A DNA stretch of 6,886 nt from JAWLBW01 sp041687475 (GTDB lineage Bacteria; J088; JAWLBW01). Below the pieces are notes generated by a model. It saw only the letters and a list, made by a program, of their open reading frames with translations. It had not been told where the DNA came from and searched no databases. The translations under genes were made by a program, and so were the position numbers. The stretch is taken from assembly GCA_041687475.1 (NCBI GenBank), contig JAWLBW010000252.1, positions 1-6,886 on the forward strand. Direction: 5' to 3'. This document shows positions 1 through 6,339 of this stretch, piece by piece. The stretch's first letter is position 1, and the number at the start of each line of letters is the position of its first letter.

Positions 1-802
1 CGTACACATCGTATACGACACGAACGATACCGAAGGCGCCCGCCTTGACCACGGCCACCGCATGCAACAACGCGCTTACCGGCGCCGGGGCCACCATGAC
101 AATCGGCAACCATCCGTGCAGCGGAACCAGCGACGCCTTCACCCCAAGCCCTGCGACCAACAGGAAGAAAACGATGCGCAGCGAGGTCGGGCTCACGTCC
201 ATGCCCGCCAGGGCGCCGGTCTCGATGAAGCGCACGGGGCCGACAAGCGCGTTCAACCAGACGGCCCCCGCCATCAACATCGCGCCCCCGCCCAACGTGT
301 AGAACAGATAGACCCGCCCCGCCCGAATCGACTCGGCCGTACCGCGATGCACGACAAGGGGATAGGTCGCCAACGTCAGCGCTTCGTAGAAAAAGACGAA
401 GGTCACCAGATTACCCGCGAAGGCAATACCCGTCGTTGCGCTCACGCACAGACTGAAGAATCCGAAAAAGCGGGCCTGGTTCGGGCTGCCATGCAGGTAG
501 CCGACCGCATAGATCGTGGTAACGAACCACAACAGCGCCGACAGCGTGGCAAACAGCATGGCCAGCGCCGTCGCATGAAAGTGCAGTTCGAAACCCAGCG
601 TCACCGGCAGACGTATGTCGTAGACGACCCCCTCGTAAATACCGAAGAGAAGTACACCCACCAATAAGATTTTCAAACCGGCGCCAAGCAGATTCAGCGA
701 CGTGCGCAGCGTATGGCGTTCCTCGGGCAGCAGAAAGATGATGATGCCCGGAATAAACGAGGTCAGCACGACCCAGATCGGCAGCCACGGCGAGGTTATC
801 AC
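1..802 (-). CDS. Second MrpD-like (complex I/Mrp-type) proton-conducting antiporter subunit, 3' end outside window
   Basis: The first 267 codons of a polytopic membrane protein are visible; the rest lies beyond the left edge. The GTG start at 802-800 overlaps the previous stop in a GTGA junction, and its short hydrophobic N-terminus leads straight into a membrane segment. The family is the proton-conducting antiporter subunit shared by Mrp (MrpA/MrpD) and complex I (NuoL/M/N). Its marks are Glu140 in FFYEALTLATYPLVV (TM5 glutamate), Lys222 in GVKASLVPLHGWLP (TM7 lysine) and Lys253 in HAVAVVKAGAFGIVR, the charged residues of the proton path. The APAPVSALLHAVAVVKAG stretch (239-255) closely resembles MrpD/NuoM proteins of Mbh-like clusters. 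It is distinct in sequence from the upstream MrpD, so the complex has at least two antiporter-like subunits. MrpD-like versus MrpA N-terminal-like cannot be settled without the C-terminal half. Confidence 0.88.
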   Translation of the reverse strand, partial: MITSPWLPIWVVLTSFIPGIIIFLLPEERHTLRTSLNLLGAGLKILLVGVLLFGIYEGVVYDIRLPVTLGFELHFHATALAMLFATLSALLWFVTTIYAVGYLHGSPNQARFFGFFSLCVSATTGIAFAGNLVTFVFFYEALTLATYPLVVHRGTAESIRAGRVYLFYTLGGGAMLMAGAVWLNALVGPVRFIETGALAGMDVSPTSLRIVFFLLVAGLGVKASLVPLHGWLPIVMVAPAPVSALLHAVAVVKAGAFGIVRVVYDVY

Positions 803-2232
803 GGCGCACCTCGCGTCTCGAGGACACGCCCGATCTCGAGCAGGTCAAGCGGCCAGGCCGCCACCACACCGAGCAGGAGGGAAACCCCCGCCAACGCCAG
901 TGCCGACCACTGCAGAACCCCGGGCATCTTCTTTTCGACATGCCCCACGACCCGGAAGGCGCCCCCCAGGGGACGAAAAACATAAGTCGCGGCCAGCAGC
1001 CCCCCGCCCAACAGGGCAGCCGCGTAAAGCCACTGCTGCGAGTGAAAAGCCGCCCGCAGAAGCAACCACTTGGCCACGAACCCGCCACTGGGCGGAAGCC
1101 CCATTAACGTAACCCCGCCCACGGCAAAGGCGAAGGCCGCCACCGGATAGCGAACGCCCCACCCGTCCAGCCCGTCGAGCCGATCGTGCCCCAGCTCGTG
1201 CAGCACGCTGCCCGCGGCCAGGAACATGCCGGCCTTGGCGCAGGCATGGGCGGCCACCAGCATGCCCATGCCGCTATACGCATCGACGGCCACGAACGGC
1301 TGCGTGTGAAAGGCCAGGGGAAAGAAGATCATCAGATACCCGAGCTGCGCCACCGTCGAGTAGGCGATGACAATCTTCAGGCGCTCGGCGCGAAAGGCAC
1401 GCCAGCCGCCCCAGAGTACCGACGCGATACCGGCCAGGCCCAGTGCCGTCAGCGCCGGCGAGGCGGCCACCGGCTGAAAGAGGTCGGCCCACAAGCGTAC
1501 CAGCAGAAAGAAGGATGCCTTGACCACGAGCGCCGAAAGCACGGCGCTGACCGGCCCCGCCGCACCGGCATGGGCGGGCGGCAGCCAGAAATGCAAGGGA
1601 AACACGGCCGTCTTGAGCAGCAGCCCCACCGACATCAGCGCCAGTACCGACCACAAGAGCGGACCGGCTTCGCCGGCCGCGCGCAGGGCCCCCGGTTCGA
1701 GGGCCCCGTACCCGGCATACAAGAGGGCCACGCCGAGCAGGTACGCCAACGACCCCAGCATGGTCACGAACAGGTACTGCAGGGCCGCCGCCCGTGCCGT
1801 CAACGAAACCAGGGCCACCGCCGAAAGCCCGACCACCTCGAGGGTCACGTACAGGTTGAACAGATCGTTCGACAGGTACAGGGCGTGCAGGCCGGCCCAG
1901 AGCAGGAACCACAGCGACCAGAAAGCCGAACGTCGCCGCTCGGGAAGCCGGTAGGCAAGCGCGTGCACGCCCGCGATGACGAAAACGACCGCCGTCACCC
2001 CCATGAACAGCGCCGACAGACCGTCAAGCCGCAGACCGATGCCTAACGGCACGGCCCAGTCGCCCACGACATAGGCGCCGCTCGCGCCCGCATACAATTG
2101 CCACACGGGCACCCAGGCGGCGGCGCCGCAGGCGGCGAGCAGCAGCAGAATCACCCCGGTAGGCACCGAAGCGAAGCAGGCGACCGCCGCCGCGAGCGGC
2201 ACACCGATCGACCATGCCAGCGACTGCATCAT
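799..2232 (-). CDS. mrpD: Na+/H+ antiporter subunit D (MrpD/MnhD-type, NuoN/M-like)
   Basis: A 477-residue inner-membrane protein with about 14 hydrophobic segments, close to the usual MrpD length. It carries the proton-conducting antiporter core: Glu132 in LYVTLEVVGLSAVALVSL (TM5), Lys207 in LLLKTAVFPLHFWLP (TM7), Lys238 in SALVVKASFFLLVR (TM8), Lys333 in AHACAKAGMFLAAGS and Lys388 in GLPPSGGFVAKWLLL. These correspond to the ionizable residues that relay protons in Mrp and complex I antiporter subunits. The ATG at 2232 overlaps the mrpC stop (ATGA), and its own stop overlaps the next GTG start, placing it inside a coupled operon. A second Met at codon 2 does not alter the call. The role is inferred to be cation/proton exchange across the cytoplasmic membrane as part of the Mrp complex. 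Discrimination between MrpD and NuoN-like paralogs rests on neighbours as well as sequence. Confidence 0.93.
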   Translation of the reverse strand: MMQSLAWSIGVPLAAAVACFASVPTGVILLLLAACGAAAWVPVWQLYAGASGAYVVGDWAVPLGIGLRLDGLSALFMGVTAVVFVIAGVHALAYRLPERRRSAFWSLWFLLWAGLHALYLSNDLFNLYVTLEVVGLSAVALVSLTARAAALQYLFVTMLGSLAYLLGVALLYAGYGALEPGALRAAGEAGPLLWSVLALMSVGLLLKTAVFPLHFWLPPAHAGAAGPVSAVLSALVVKASFFLLVRLWADLFQPVAASPALTALGLAGIASVLWGGWRAFRAERLKIVIAYSTVAQLGYLMIFFPLAFHTQPFVAVDAYSGMGMLVAAHACAKAGMFLAAGSVLHELGHDRLDGLDGWGVRYPVAAFAFAVGGVTLMGLPPSGGFVAKWLLLRAAFHSQQWLYAAALLGGGLLAATYVFRPLGGAFRVVGHVEKKMPGVLQWSALALAGVSLLLGVVAAWPLDLLEIGRVLETRGAP

Positions 2233-2522
2233 GGCGCCTCTTCACCCCGCTTTTCGGCCTGCATGCGGCGCCACAGATTCACCCCCAGCCCCGTGGCGCT
2301 CACCGCCACCACGATACCGGTCAGCACGAAGGCGTGCGGCACCGGATCGACCGGCTCGGGCGCCGGGCGCCACGCCGAAGCGATGAAGACCATGAACACG
2401 CCGGTGCCCATGATGTTCAGACTGAGCAGGCGCCGCAGAAAATGCCGTTGCACGACCAGCGCATACAGCCCCAGTGAAAAGAGAACGATTCCGGTTATGC
2501 CGTACAAAACCGCGGTCGTCAT
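2229..2522 (-). CDS. mrpC: Na+/H+ antiporter subunit C (MrpC/MnhC, NuoK-like)
   Basis: A 97-residue protein with three predicted membrane helices (about residues 3-24, 30-50 and 62-84), the size and layout of MrpC, MbhG and NuoK. The signature is DPVPHAFVLTGIVVAVSATG (59-78), matching the conserved DPxPxALVLTxIVVxxA segment of the MrpC family. The loop around LLSLNIMGTGVFMVF (32-46) fits helix 2. The protein sits at the interface between antiporter subunit D and the small MrpB/E/F/G subunits in known Mrp structures. The ATG at 2522 overlaps the mrpB stop, and its TGA overlaps the mrpD start, both as ATGA. The charged C-terminal tail (WRRMQAEKRGEEAP) is probably cytoplasmic. NuoK itself is excluded mainly by context, since no complex I genes flank it. 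Confidence 0.92.
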   Translation of the reverse strand: MTTAVLYGITGIVLFSLGLYALVVQRHFLRRLLSLNIMGTGVFMVFIASAWRPAPEPVDPVPHAFVLTGIVVAVSATGLGVNLWRRMQAEKRGEEAP

Positions 2523-3184
2523 ATGTCACCACGATGTACGGCCATGAAAAGGCCCGCCAGAATCCACCCGATGGAAACCGTGGCTCCAGCCTCGATCAGC
2601 AGAATGACGGTCTTGGCCCATTCGCCGCGGTAATACAGCAGGGCGTCGCCCGCGAACAGCGGCTGCAGACCAAGAACCAGAAAGACGGCCAGCCCCACGA
2701 CCGGCCCCGTACCCGGCGCCCGTAACTCGGGCAAGGCCCCCGCCAATGCCAGCACCACGCCCGCGGCCCCCAGCAACGCGCCGGCCTGAAACGCCCCACC
2801 CGGTGCGTGAGAACCGACCCAGAGCACGTATCCGCCGGCGACGATGAGCACGGGCACCAGAAAATGCGAAAAGGACTTCAGCATACGCCCGGCCGGCGCC
2901 GTCTCGAACGGTCGCGGCAGCGCCGACGCCCGCACGCCCAGTAATGCGATGACCAGTACGGCGATTTCGAGCAAGGTGTCGTAGGCCCTGAAATTCAGCA
3001 ACACGGCGGTCGTGGGGTGCGAAACGCCGCTTTCGTCGAGGTTCCGCAGCGCGAGGGGCCCCACACCTGTGCGGTCGGCGCTCATTACCGTCACCGCCTG
3101 CTGCACAAGTACCGCCGCCACCGCAAGAGTCAGTGCCGCAGCCGCGAATCGAACGCCCGCCGATGTTCCCGCATTTTTCGTCAC
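2519..3184 (-). CDS. mrpB: MrpB subunit fused to an MbhE-like (MrpA C-terminal) segment
   Basis: A 221-residue membrane protein that joins two modules. Residues 1-85 resemble MbhE, the very C-terminal part of MrpA: a first hydrophobic helix, a polar stretch, then HPTTAVLLNFRAYDTLLEIA (56-75), where the NFRxYDTLxE core is the family mark. Residues 100-216 are the MnhB domain: FLVPVLIVAGGYVLWVGSH, HAPGGAFQAGALLGAA (126-141) and a final helix with Glu197 in LLIEAGATVSIGWILAG. The GTG at 3184 is chosen because it overlaps the upstream stop (GTGA) and is preceded by a purine-rich GGGAGAAAGG Shine-Dalgarno region. MrpB alone is usually near 140 residues, and the extra N-terminal part accounts for the length. 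The fusion helps explain why no full-length MrpA is seen in the operon. Confidence 0.9.
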   Translation of the reverse strand: MTKNAGTSAGVRFAAAALTLAVAAVLVQQAVTVMSADRTGVGPLALRNLDESGVSHPTTAVLLNFRAYDTLLEIAVLVIALLGVRASALPRPFETAPAGRMLKSFSHFLVPVLIVAGGYVLWVGSHAPGGAFQAGALLGAAGVVLALAGALPELRAPGTGPVVGLAVFLVLGLQPLFAGDALLYYRGEWAKTVILLIEAGATVSIGWILAGLFMAVHRGDI

Positions 3185-3435
3185 CCTTTCTCCCTTGCAT
3201 CGTCTTCACGAGCGGCACCGAGTGCGTTCAGGAGAAACGCACCCGTGATGCCGGCGCCGATGGCCGCTTCGGCAAGCGCGATGTCGGGCGCCCGCAACCG
3301 CGCCCAGGCCAACGCGATGAGCAGCCCGAAGGCAATGAACAGCACCACCGACTGAAAGAGCACGGGCGCCGTAAGCAGTCGCCAGGCCGTCAACACGATC
3401 GATACGGCGAGCACGAAGTCGAAAATCGCAGCCAT
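3181..3435 (-). CDS. MbhD/DUF4040-type subunit (detached piece of MrpA C-terminus)
   Basis: A small membrane protein of 84 residues with three hydrophobic stretches. The open frame extends upstream to 3486, but the extra 17 codons lie inside mrpG and encode a polar, proline-rich leader. The ATG at 3435, one base after the mrpG stop and with GGGAGAG eight bases upstream, is the better start. The diagnostic motif is LRAPDIALAEAAIGAGITGA (47-66), equivalent to the APDxALTEAAIGAG helix of MbhD/DUF4040, which in classical Mrp forms part of the long MrpA C-terminus. Asp51 and Glu56 are conserved acidic positions there. The C-terminal tail is short and charged. Its neighbour completes the rest of the MrpA C-terminal region, so the two together probably replace that domain in the complex. 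Confidence 0.88.
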   Translation of the reverse strand: MAAIFDFVLAVSIVLTAWRLLTAPVLFQSVVLFIAFGLLIALAWARLRAPDIALAEAAIGAGITGAFLLNALGAAREDDAREKG

Positions 3436-3436
3436 A

Positions 3437-3730
3437 TCAACGACTCTCCCAGGGTTTGGCGCCCGATCGCCAGGCCGAACGGGCAATCAGGTGACACGCC
3501 GTGGTGCTGGCTACAAGCACGGCCAGCCAGATCAGCACAAGCTTGAGCGCCTGCAGCACCGAGCCGCTCTGCAGACAAAGCCCCACGGTCACCAACCCGA
3601 GCCCCGCGTTGTCGGCCTTCGTCAGCGCATGCAGCCGCGAATACACATCGGGAAAGCGCAGCAGCCCGACGGTACCCGCCAGGAAGAAGGCAATGCCCAC
3701 ACCGATGAAGATCATCGACAGAATGTTCAC
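3437..3730 (-). CDS. mrpG: Na+/H+ antiporter subunit G (MrpG/MnhG)
   Basis: A 97-residue membrane subunit with three predicted helices. The MnhG/PhaG signature VGLLRFPDVYSRLHALTK (21-38) is nearly textbook, followed by NAGLGLVTVGLCL in helix 2 and a helix-3 end with His80 and Ala-Arg (HLIARSAW), the usual family ending. The start is GTG at 3730, overlapping the mrpF stop (GTGA); no ATG start is available nearby. It is a small accessory subunit needed for assembly or stability of Mrp antiporters rather than a transporter on its own. The order E-F-G at the head of the operon is conserved in Mrp and Mbh clusters. Confidence 0.93.
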   Translation of the reverse strand: MNILSMIFIGVGIAFFLAGTVGLLRFPDVYSRLHALTKADNAGLGLVTVGLCLQSGSVLQALKLVLIWLAVLVASTTACHLIARSAWRSGAKPWESR

Positions 3731-3993
3731 TCGCCCTCCTCGCCGGCGGCATACCGACGAACGAAGGCAATGGCGGCAACGGCCGCGAGCAGCGCGAAAA
3801 CGAGCGCCACGTCAATGAATGCCGGCTCGCCCGATGCGAAGGCCTGAAGCAGCAGCAGCGCCGTGGCCGTGGTACCGAACAGCTGTGCCGTAAGCATGCG
3901 GTCGGCAGCCGTGGGGCCGCGAAAAACCCGAATCATGCCCGCCGCCAACGACAAGAGAAGCAGCAGTGATGTTCCCTCGAGAAACGCCGTCAT
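3727..3993 (-). CDS. mrpF: Na+/H+ antiporter subunit F (MrpF/MnhF)
   Basis: An 88-residue protein with three hydrophobic segments, the normal size for MrpF/MnhF/PhaF. The family motif is clear: MIRVFRGPTAADRMLTAQ (20-37), where the RxxxGPTxxDR core defines the family, then FIDVALVFALLAAVAAIAF (59-77), the conserved DVALVxALL helix containing Asp61. The acidic C-terminus (AAGEEGE) is probably exposed. The ATG at 3993 overlaps the mrpE stop (ATGA) and its stop overlaps the mrpG GTG. In other bacteria MrpF is required for full Na+/H+ antiport and for complex assembly, and it has been linked to export of compounds such as cholate. No such extra role can be read from this sequence. Confidence 0.93.
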   Translation of the reverse strand: MTAFLEGTSLLLLLSLAAGMIRVFRGPTAADRMLTAQLFGTTATALLLLQAFASGEPAFIDVALVFALLAAVAAIAFVRRYAAGEEGE

Positions 3994-4493
3994 CGCACCT
4001 CTCCCTGCGCCTGGCCCCAGACCCTGGCCACCCGCCGCTCGAGAACAGCCACGTCGTCGAGAATCGGCCTGCGATCGTCAATGGTGTGAATGCGCAAACG
4101 ACCGTCTTCCAGCTCGACGCTGAGCGTTCCGGGCAAGAGCGAGATGACCCCCATGAGAAAGGTCAGCGCCCTGCCCCGCACGCCTACCGCATATTCGCAG
4201 AAGCCGGGGTGAATGGCGTCAGACCGGGGTGAGAGCGCCCGCCGTGCAATGTCGAAACTGCCCACCAGCGAACGGCGCAGGAAATAGGGAAGAAAACCCA
4301 GCAAGGCCAACGGCCGCATGCCTTCGCCCGGCGGCGACAGGCGCAGGCTTACCGCAACGGCCGCCCCCACGCTGACTACGGCCACCCACGACACCCCTTC
4401 CGGCCCGGCAAGCACCAGCCAGAACAGCGCAAGAAGCAAAGCCCGCAGGGCGCCCGAACGCACATACCGCATATCCGACTTTCTACCGGTCAC
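3990..4493 (-). CDS. mrpE: Na+/H+ antiporter subunit E (MrpE/MnhE), first gene of the operon
   Basis: A 167-residue MnhE-family protein. Hydrophobic helices cover about residues 14-30 and 34-50. The signature follows: FLPYFLRRSLVGSFDIARRA (67-86), then LLPGTLSVELEDGRLRIHTI (119-138), matching the family's TPGTLSVDV...IHxLD pattern in the cytoplasmic C-terminal domain. The tail (VAVLERRVARVWG) fits the helical end of MnhE. The GTG at 4493 is favoured because GAGG lies five bases upstream. An in-frame ATG at 4472 is a credible alternative and would shorten the protein by seven residues. MrpE is an assembly subunit of the antiporter. As the first gene, next to a divergent intergenic region, it probably carries the operon promoter. 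Confidence 0.92.
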   Translation of the reverse strand: MTGRKSDMRYVRSGALRALLLALFWLVLAGPEGVSWVAVVSVGAAVAVSLRLSPPGEGMRPLALLGFLPYFLRRSLVGSFDIARRALSPRSDAIHPGFCEYAVGVRGRALTFLMGVISLLPGTLSVELEDGRLRIHTIDDRRPILDDVAVLERRVARVWGQAQGEVR

Positions 4494-4498
4494 ACCTA

Positions 4499-4502
4499 CC
4501 TC
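4499..4502 (-). promoter_or_regulatory. Ribosome binding site deciding the GTG start of mrpE
   Basis: On the minus strand GAGG is followed by five bases (taggt) and then GTG at 4493. The ATG at 4472 has only a weaker AGAAAG upstream. This supports the GTG start. Confidence 0.5.
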
Positions 4503-4523
4503 AGCCCACTGCCAATCCAGCCT

Positions 4524-4529
4524 ATTCTA
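4524..4529 (-). promoter_or_regulatory. Candidate -10 box for the mrp operon
   Basis: Reading the minus strand upstream of mrpE gives TAGAAT, five of six matches to the TATAAT consensus, in a less GC-rich patch. It would start transcription near 4516 and leave a leader of about 22 bases before the GTG. No good -35 hexamer lies at the right distance, so activation by a regulator or another sigma factor is possible. This is a guess from sequence only. Confidence 0.3.
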
Positions 4530-4641
4530 GCACGAAGGCCCCACCCTTCAGAGACGGTTCCCCCAGAGATTTCGCCCCATTGCCGTCATTTTTTCGATGC
4601 CCTCGCCGACCGGGGTACCTCATTGTAAATGGATTCACGCT

Positions 4642-4670
4642 TTGTAATCGGCCGCCCGGCATGCTCTAAT
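4642..4670 (+). promoter_or_regulatory. Candidate sigma70-type promoter for the MpaB-family gene
   Basis: TTGTAA (4642-4647) and TCTAAT (4665-4670) are separated by exactly 17 bases, the ideal spacing, and each matches consensus at four or more positions. The predicted start near 4677 falls on the ribosome binding site, so the transcript would have an extremely short leader. That is a mild argument against this exact placement. Confidence 0.3.
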
Positions 4671-4676
4671 ATGACC

Positions 4677-4680
4677 GAGG
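4677..4680 (+). promoter_or_regulatory. Ribosome binding site of the MpaB-family gene
   Basis: GAGG lies six bases before the ATG at 4687 and supports that start. Confidence 0.5.
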
Positions 4681-4686
4681 TACCCG

Positions 4687-5958
4687 ATGAAGAGCCCCAC
4701 AGTGTTCACGCAAGACAAAGTCGACCGCATTCCCCTCGAATTCCGCTACTTCGACCATATCGAGAAACCGGCCGTTCAACGCGCGCGCAACCTGTGCCGC
4801 AAGGTTCTGCGTTTCGATCCCCTGCTTCCCCCCGAGGTGGTGCGCACCTGGGCGCACACCTACTACGACGCCGATCCGGTCGCCGAAGCCTTCGTCGAAG
4901 AGGTGTACATCAAGCGCGGGCAGGCCGCCGGACGCGCCATGGTCGACCAGGCGCTCGAACATGGGGTCGACTCCGTCAAGGACGCACCCGAATCGTTGAA
5001 ACGCCTCTTTGCCGAGTTCGAGAAGGACCCCGAGTGGCTCGATTGGGACCTGATCGAACTGGGGGCGAAGACCTTCCGCCGCTGGGGGCCGCACCTTTAC
5101 AGCTTCGCCGGCTCCATCACCCTCGAAGGCTACCTCGAAAATTCGGTGGCCAAGCCGCTGGCCTTTACCGGCGCCTACACGGGCGATTCGGCCAACAACC
5201 GCTTCCTCGAAACGGCGGCCTTCTGGATCGACGTATCGACGCCCGGCGCCCTACGTCCGGGGGGAATCGGGCGGAAAACGGCCCTGCGCGTGCGGCTCAT
5301 GCATGTTTTCGTGCGGAAGCGGCTGCTCAGCCACCCCGAGTGGAACCTCGACGCCTGGGGCGTACCCATCAGTCAGGGCGACGCGTTGCTGACCCTCATG
5401 GGCGGAAGCGTTGCCCCCGGGCTCGGCCTCATGGCCATCGGCTATCGTCCGCGCATCAAGGAAATCGAAGCCACCCTGCACTTCTGGCGCTACGTCGGCC
5501 ACATCATGGGCGTGCAGCCCCGCTGGTATCCCCAGACCGTGGGCGACGGCGTGCGCCTGCTCGTGACCAACTTCCTCAAGGGCGTCAAGAAATCGGGCGA
5601 CGACGGCAAGAACCTGGCCCACTCCTACGTACGCTCGTACGGACCCCAGAAGGGCGACAAAGGCCTCAAAGCCATGTGGAAGCGGCTCGACTACCGCCTC
5701 GAACTCGGTTACACCGCCCTGTTTCTGCCTCCGTGGACGTACATGTTCCGCTACAAGCTGCCCGAACCCTGGCTCTGGCGCCTGTTTCCCCTCGTCCAGT
5801 TCCCCTTCATCTTCACGGCCGAAACCATACGCCGACACTCGACCAAGGTGGAAGGGTGGATGGACCGGTTTGCCCGGAAACGCTCGGAGCGCTGGCTCGC
5901 CCGACGACTCGGCAAGCGAAAGGCCGAATACCGGGCGGTCGAGGAGTTTACGCGGTAG
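4687..5958 (+). CDS. DUF2236 / MpaB-family putative heme oxygenase (rubber-oxygenase-like fold)
   Basis: A 423-residue protein, transcribed away from the mrp operon. It matches the DUF2236 family (ER-bound MpaB and latex-clearing protein Lcp). The catalytic-domain marks are NNRFLETAAFWID (170-182), RVRLMHVFVRKRLL (201-214), WGVPISQGDALLTLM (224-238) and HFWRYVGHIMGV (265-276). In Lcp of Streptomyces K30, as I recall it, Arg164, Thr168 and His198 line the heme pocket, with His198 as axial ligand. Here Arg172, Thr176 and His206 have the same spacing. The Lys167 position is Glu175. There is no Sec or Tat signal, so unlike secreted Lcp it should act inside the cell. A hydrophobic stretch near 344-378 (LFLPPWTYMF, LFPLVQFPFIFTA) may attach it to the membrane. 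The C-terminus is very basic. Substrate is unknown, and rubber cleavage should not be assumed. Confidence 0.85.
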   Translation: MKSPTVFTQDKVDRIPLEFRYFDHIEKPAVQRARNLCRKVLRFDPLLPPEVVRTWAHTYYDADPVAEAFVEEVYIKRGQAAGRAMVDQALEHGVDSVKDAPESLKRLFAEFEKDPEWLDWDLIELGAKTFRRWGPHLYSFAGSITLEGYLENSVAKPLAFTGAYTGDSANNRFLETAAFWIDVSTPGALRPGGIGRKTALRVRLMHVFVRKRLLSHPEWNLDAWGVPISQGDALLTLMGGSVAPGLGLMAIGYRPRIKEIEATLHFWRYVGHIMGVQPRWYPQTVGDGVRLLVTNFLKGVKKSGDDGKNLAHSYVRSYGPQKGDKGLKAMWKRLDYRLELGYTALFLPPWTYMFRYKLPEPWLWRLFPLVQFPFIFTAETIRRHSTKVEGWMDRFARKRSERWLARRLGKRKAEYRAVEEFTR

Positions 5959-6033
5959 GCACGGTTGGTCGTCGAGGGAGAGAGCGTGTGATGGGAAGAG
6001 GGGGAGAAGCCACATCGAGTCGGTGAGGGCGGA

Positions 6034-6060
6034 GAGGCGTGCAGGCCGGTTGCACGCTTC
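6034..6060 (+). terminator. Terminator-like hairpin downstream of the oxygenase gene
   Basis: GAGGCGTGCA pairs with TGCACGCTTC around the loop GGCCGGT: seven perfect pairs plus three more that include one G-U. It lies 75 bases after the stop codon. No T-run follows, so it is at best a weak intrinsic terminator or an RNA-stabilising stem. Confidence 0.35.
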
Positions 6061-6067
6061 CGAAATT

Positions 6068-6094
6068 ACACTGAGACGCCAAGGCGCCGAGAAG
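6068..6094. repeat. Degenerate copy of a widespread short interspersed sequence (ACACTGAGACGCC type)
   Basis: The stretch beginning ACACTGAGACGCCAAGGCGC and ending CGAGAAG resembles the ACACAGAGACGCAGAGGCGC family that occurs between genes in many unrelated bacteria and is often mistranslated as ETQRRKGAEK-like peptides. Here it reads TLRRQGAEKL. Recognition is from memory. Confidence 0.4.
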
Positions 6095-6209
6095 CTCTAC
6101 TCGCATGCACTGGATGCGGCTGCACCCCGACATCTCTTTTTATCTGCGGACGGAGGGTGGGCACGGTACGCAATCGTGATGTCGGGTGCGCCTCGTGGAA
6201 ACCGGGCAA

Positions 6210-6240
6210 CGAGCACCGAAGGTGCGAGCCTCGCGGATAA
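6210..6240. repeat. 31-bp stem-loop repeat, copy 1
   Basis: This segment is repeated at 6483-6513 with a single difference (A at 6219, C at 6492). It contains the hairpin GCACC-GAA-GGTGC followed by CGAG-C-CTCG and ends CGGATAA. The dyad symmetry suggests a structured RNA or protein-binding element. Confidence 0.8.
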
Positions 6241-6250
6241 CCGGCCCCCC

Positions 6251-6298
6251 GTCGTTCCGAGCGGAGGCGGCCGGAGGCCGTCGCAGCGAGGAACCTCC
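6251..6298 (+). repeat. Interrupted GTCGTTCCGAGCG...GCAGCGAGGAACCTCC module
   Basis: The two ends match the GTCATTCCGAGCG and GCAGCGAGGAATCTCC halves of a short element seen in many bacterial genomes. Between them sit 19 bases holding a perfect CGGCC-GGA-GGCCG hairpin (6268-6280), like an insert placed in the middle of the element. Confidence 0.5.
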
Positions 6299-6339
6299 CG
6301 GCATGCACGGTCTGCCGGAGAGCACCGGCCAGCCGGCTA

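Noticed and set aside
62..667. 201-codon plus-strand frame near the left edge
   Set aside because: Antisense to the truncated antiporter subunit; low-complexity charged composition.
1186..2046. 286-codon plus-strand open frame opposite mrpD
   Set aside because: Arg/Gln/His-rich antisense reading of a GC-rich gene with no domain; the minus-strand frame has clear family motifs.
1..4493. Membrane-bound hydrogenase (Mbh) operon
   Set aside because: Only the Mrp-like membrane part is visible; no hydrogenase or ferredoxin subunit lies in the window, so the plain Mrp call is kept.
4687..5958. Secreted latex-clearing protein (Lcp)
   Set aside because: No Sec or Tat signal peptide and a Lys-to-Glu change at a distal heme-pocket position; only family membership is supported.
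5251..6015. 254-codon minus-strand frame
   Set aside because: Antisense to the oxygenase gene, with no recognisable domain; stop-poor because of base composition.
4629..6026. 465-codon plus-strand frame overlapping the oxygenase gene
   Set aside because: Proline/arginine-rich out-of-frame translation; the 4687-5958 frame carries the DUF2236 motifs and a ribosome binding site.
6102..6140. Intrinsic terminator ending in the T-run at 6136-6140
   Set aside because: The nearest stem (CGCAT/ATGCG) is short and lies well before the T-run.
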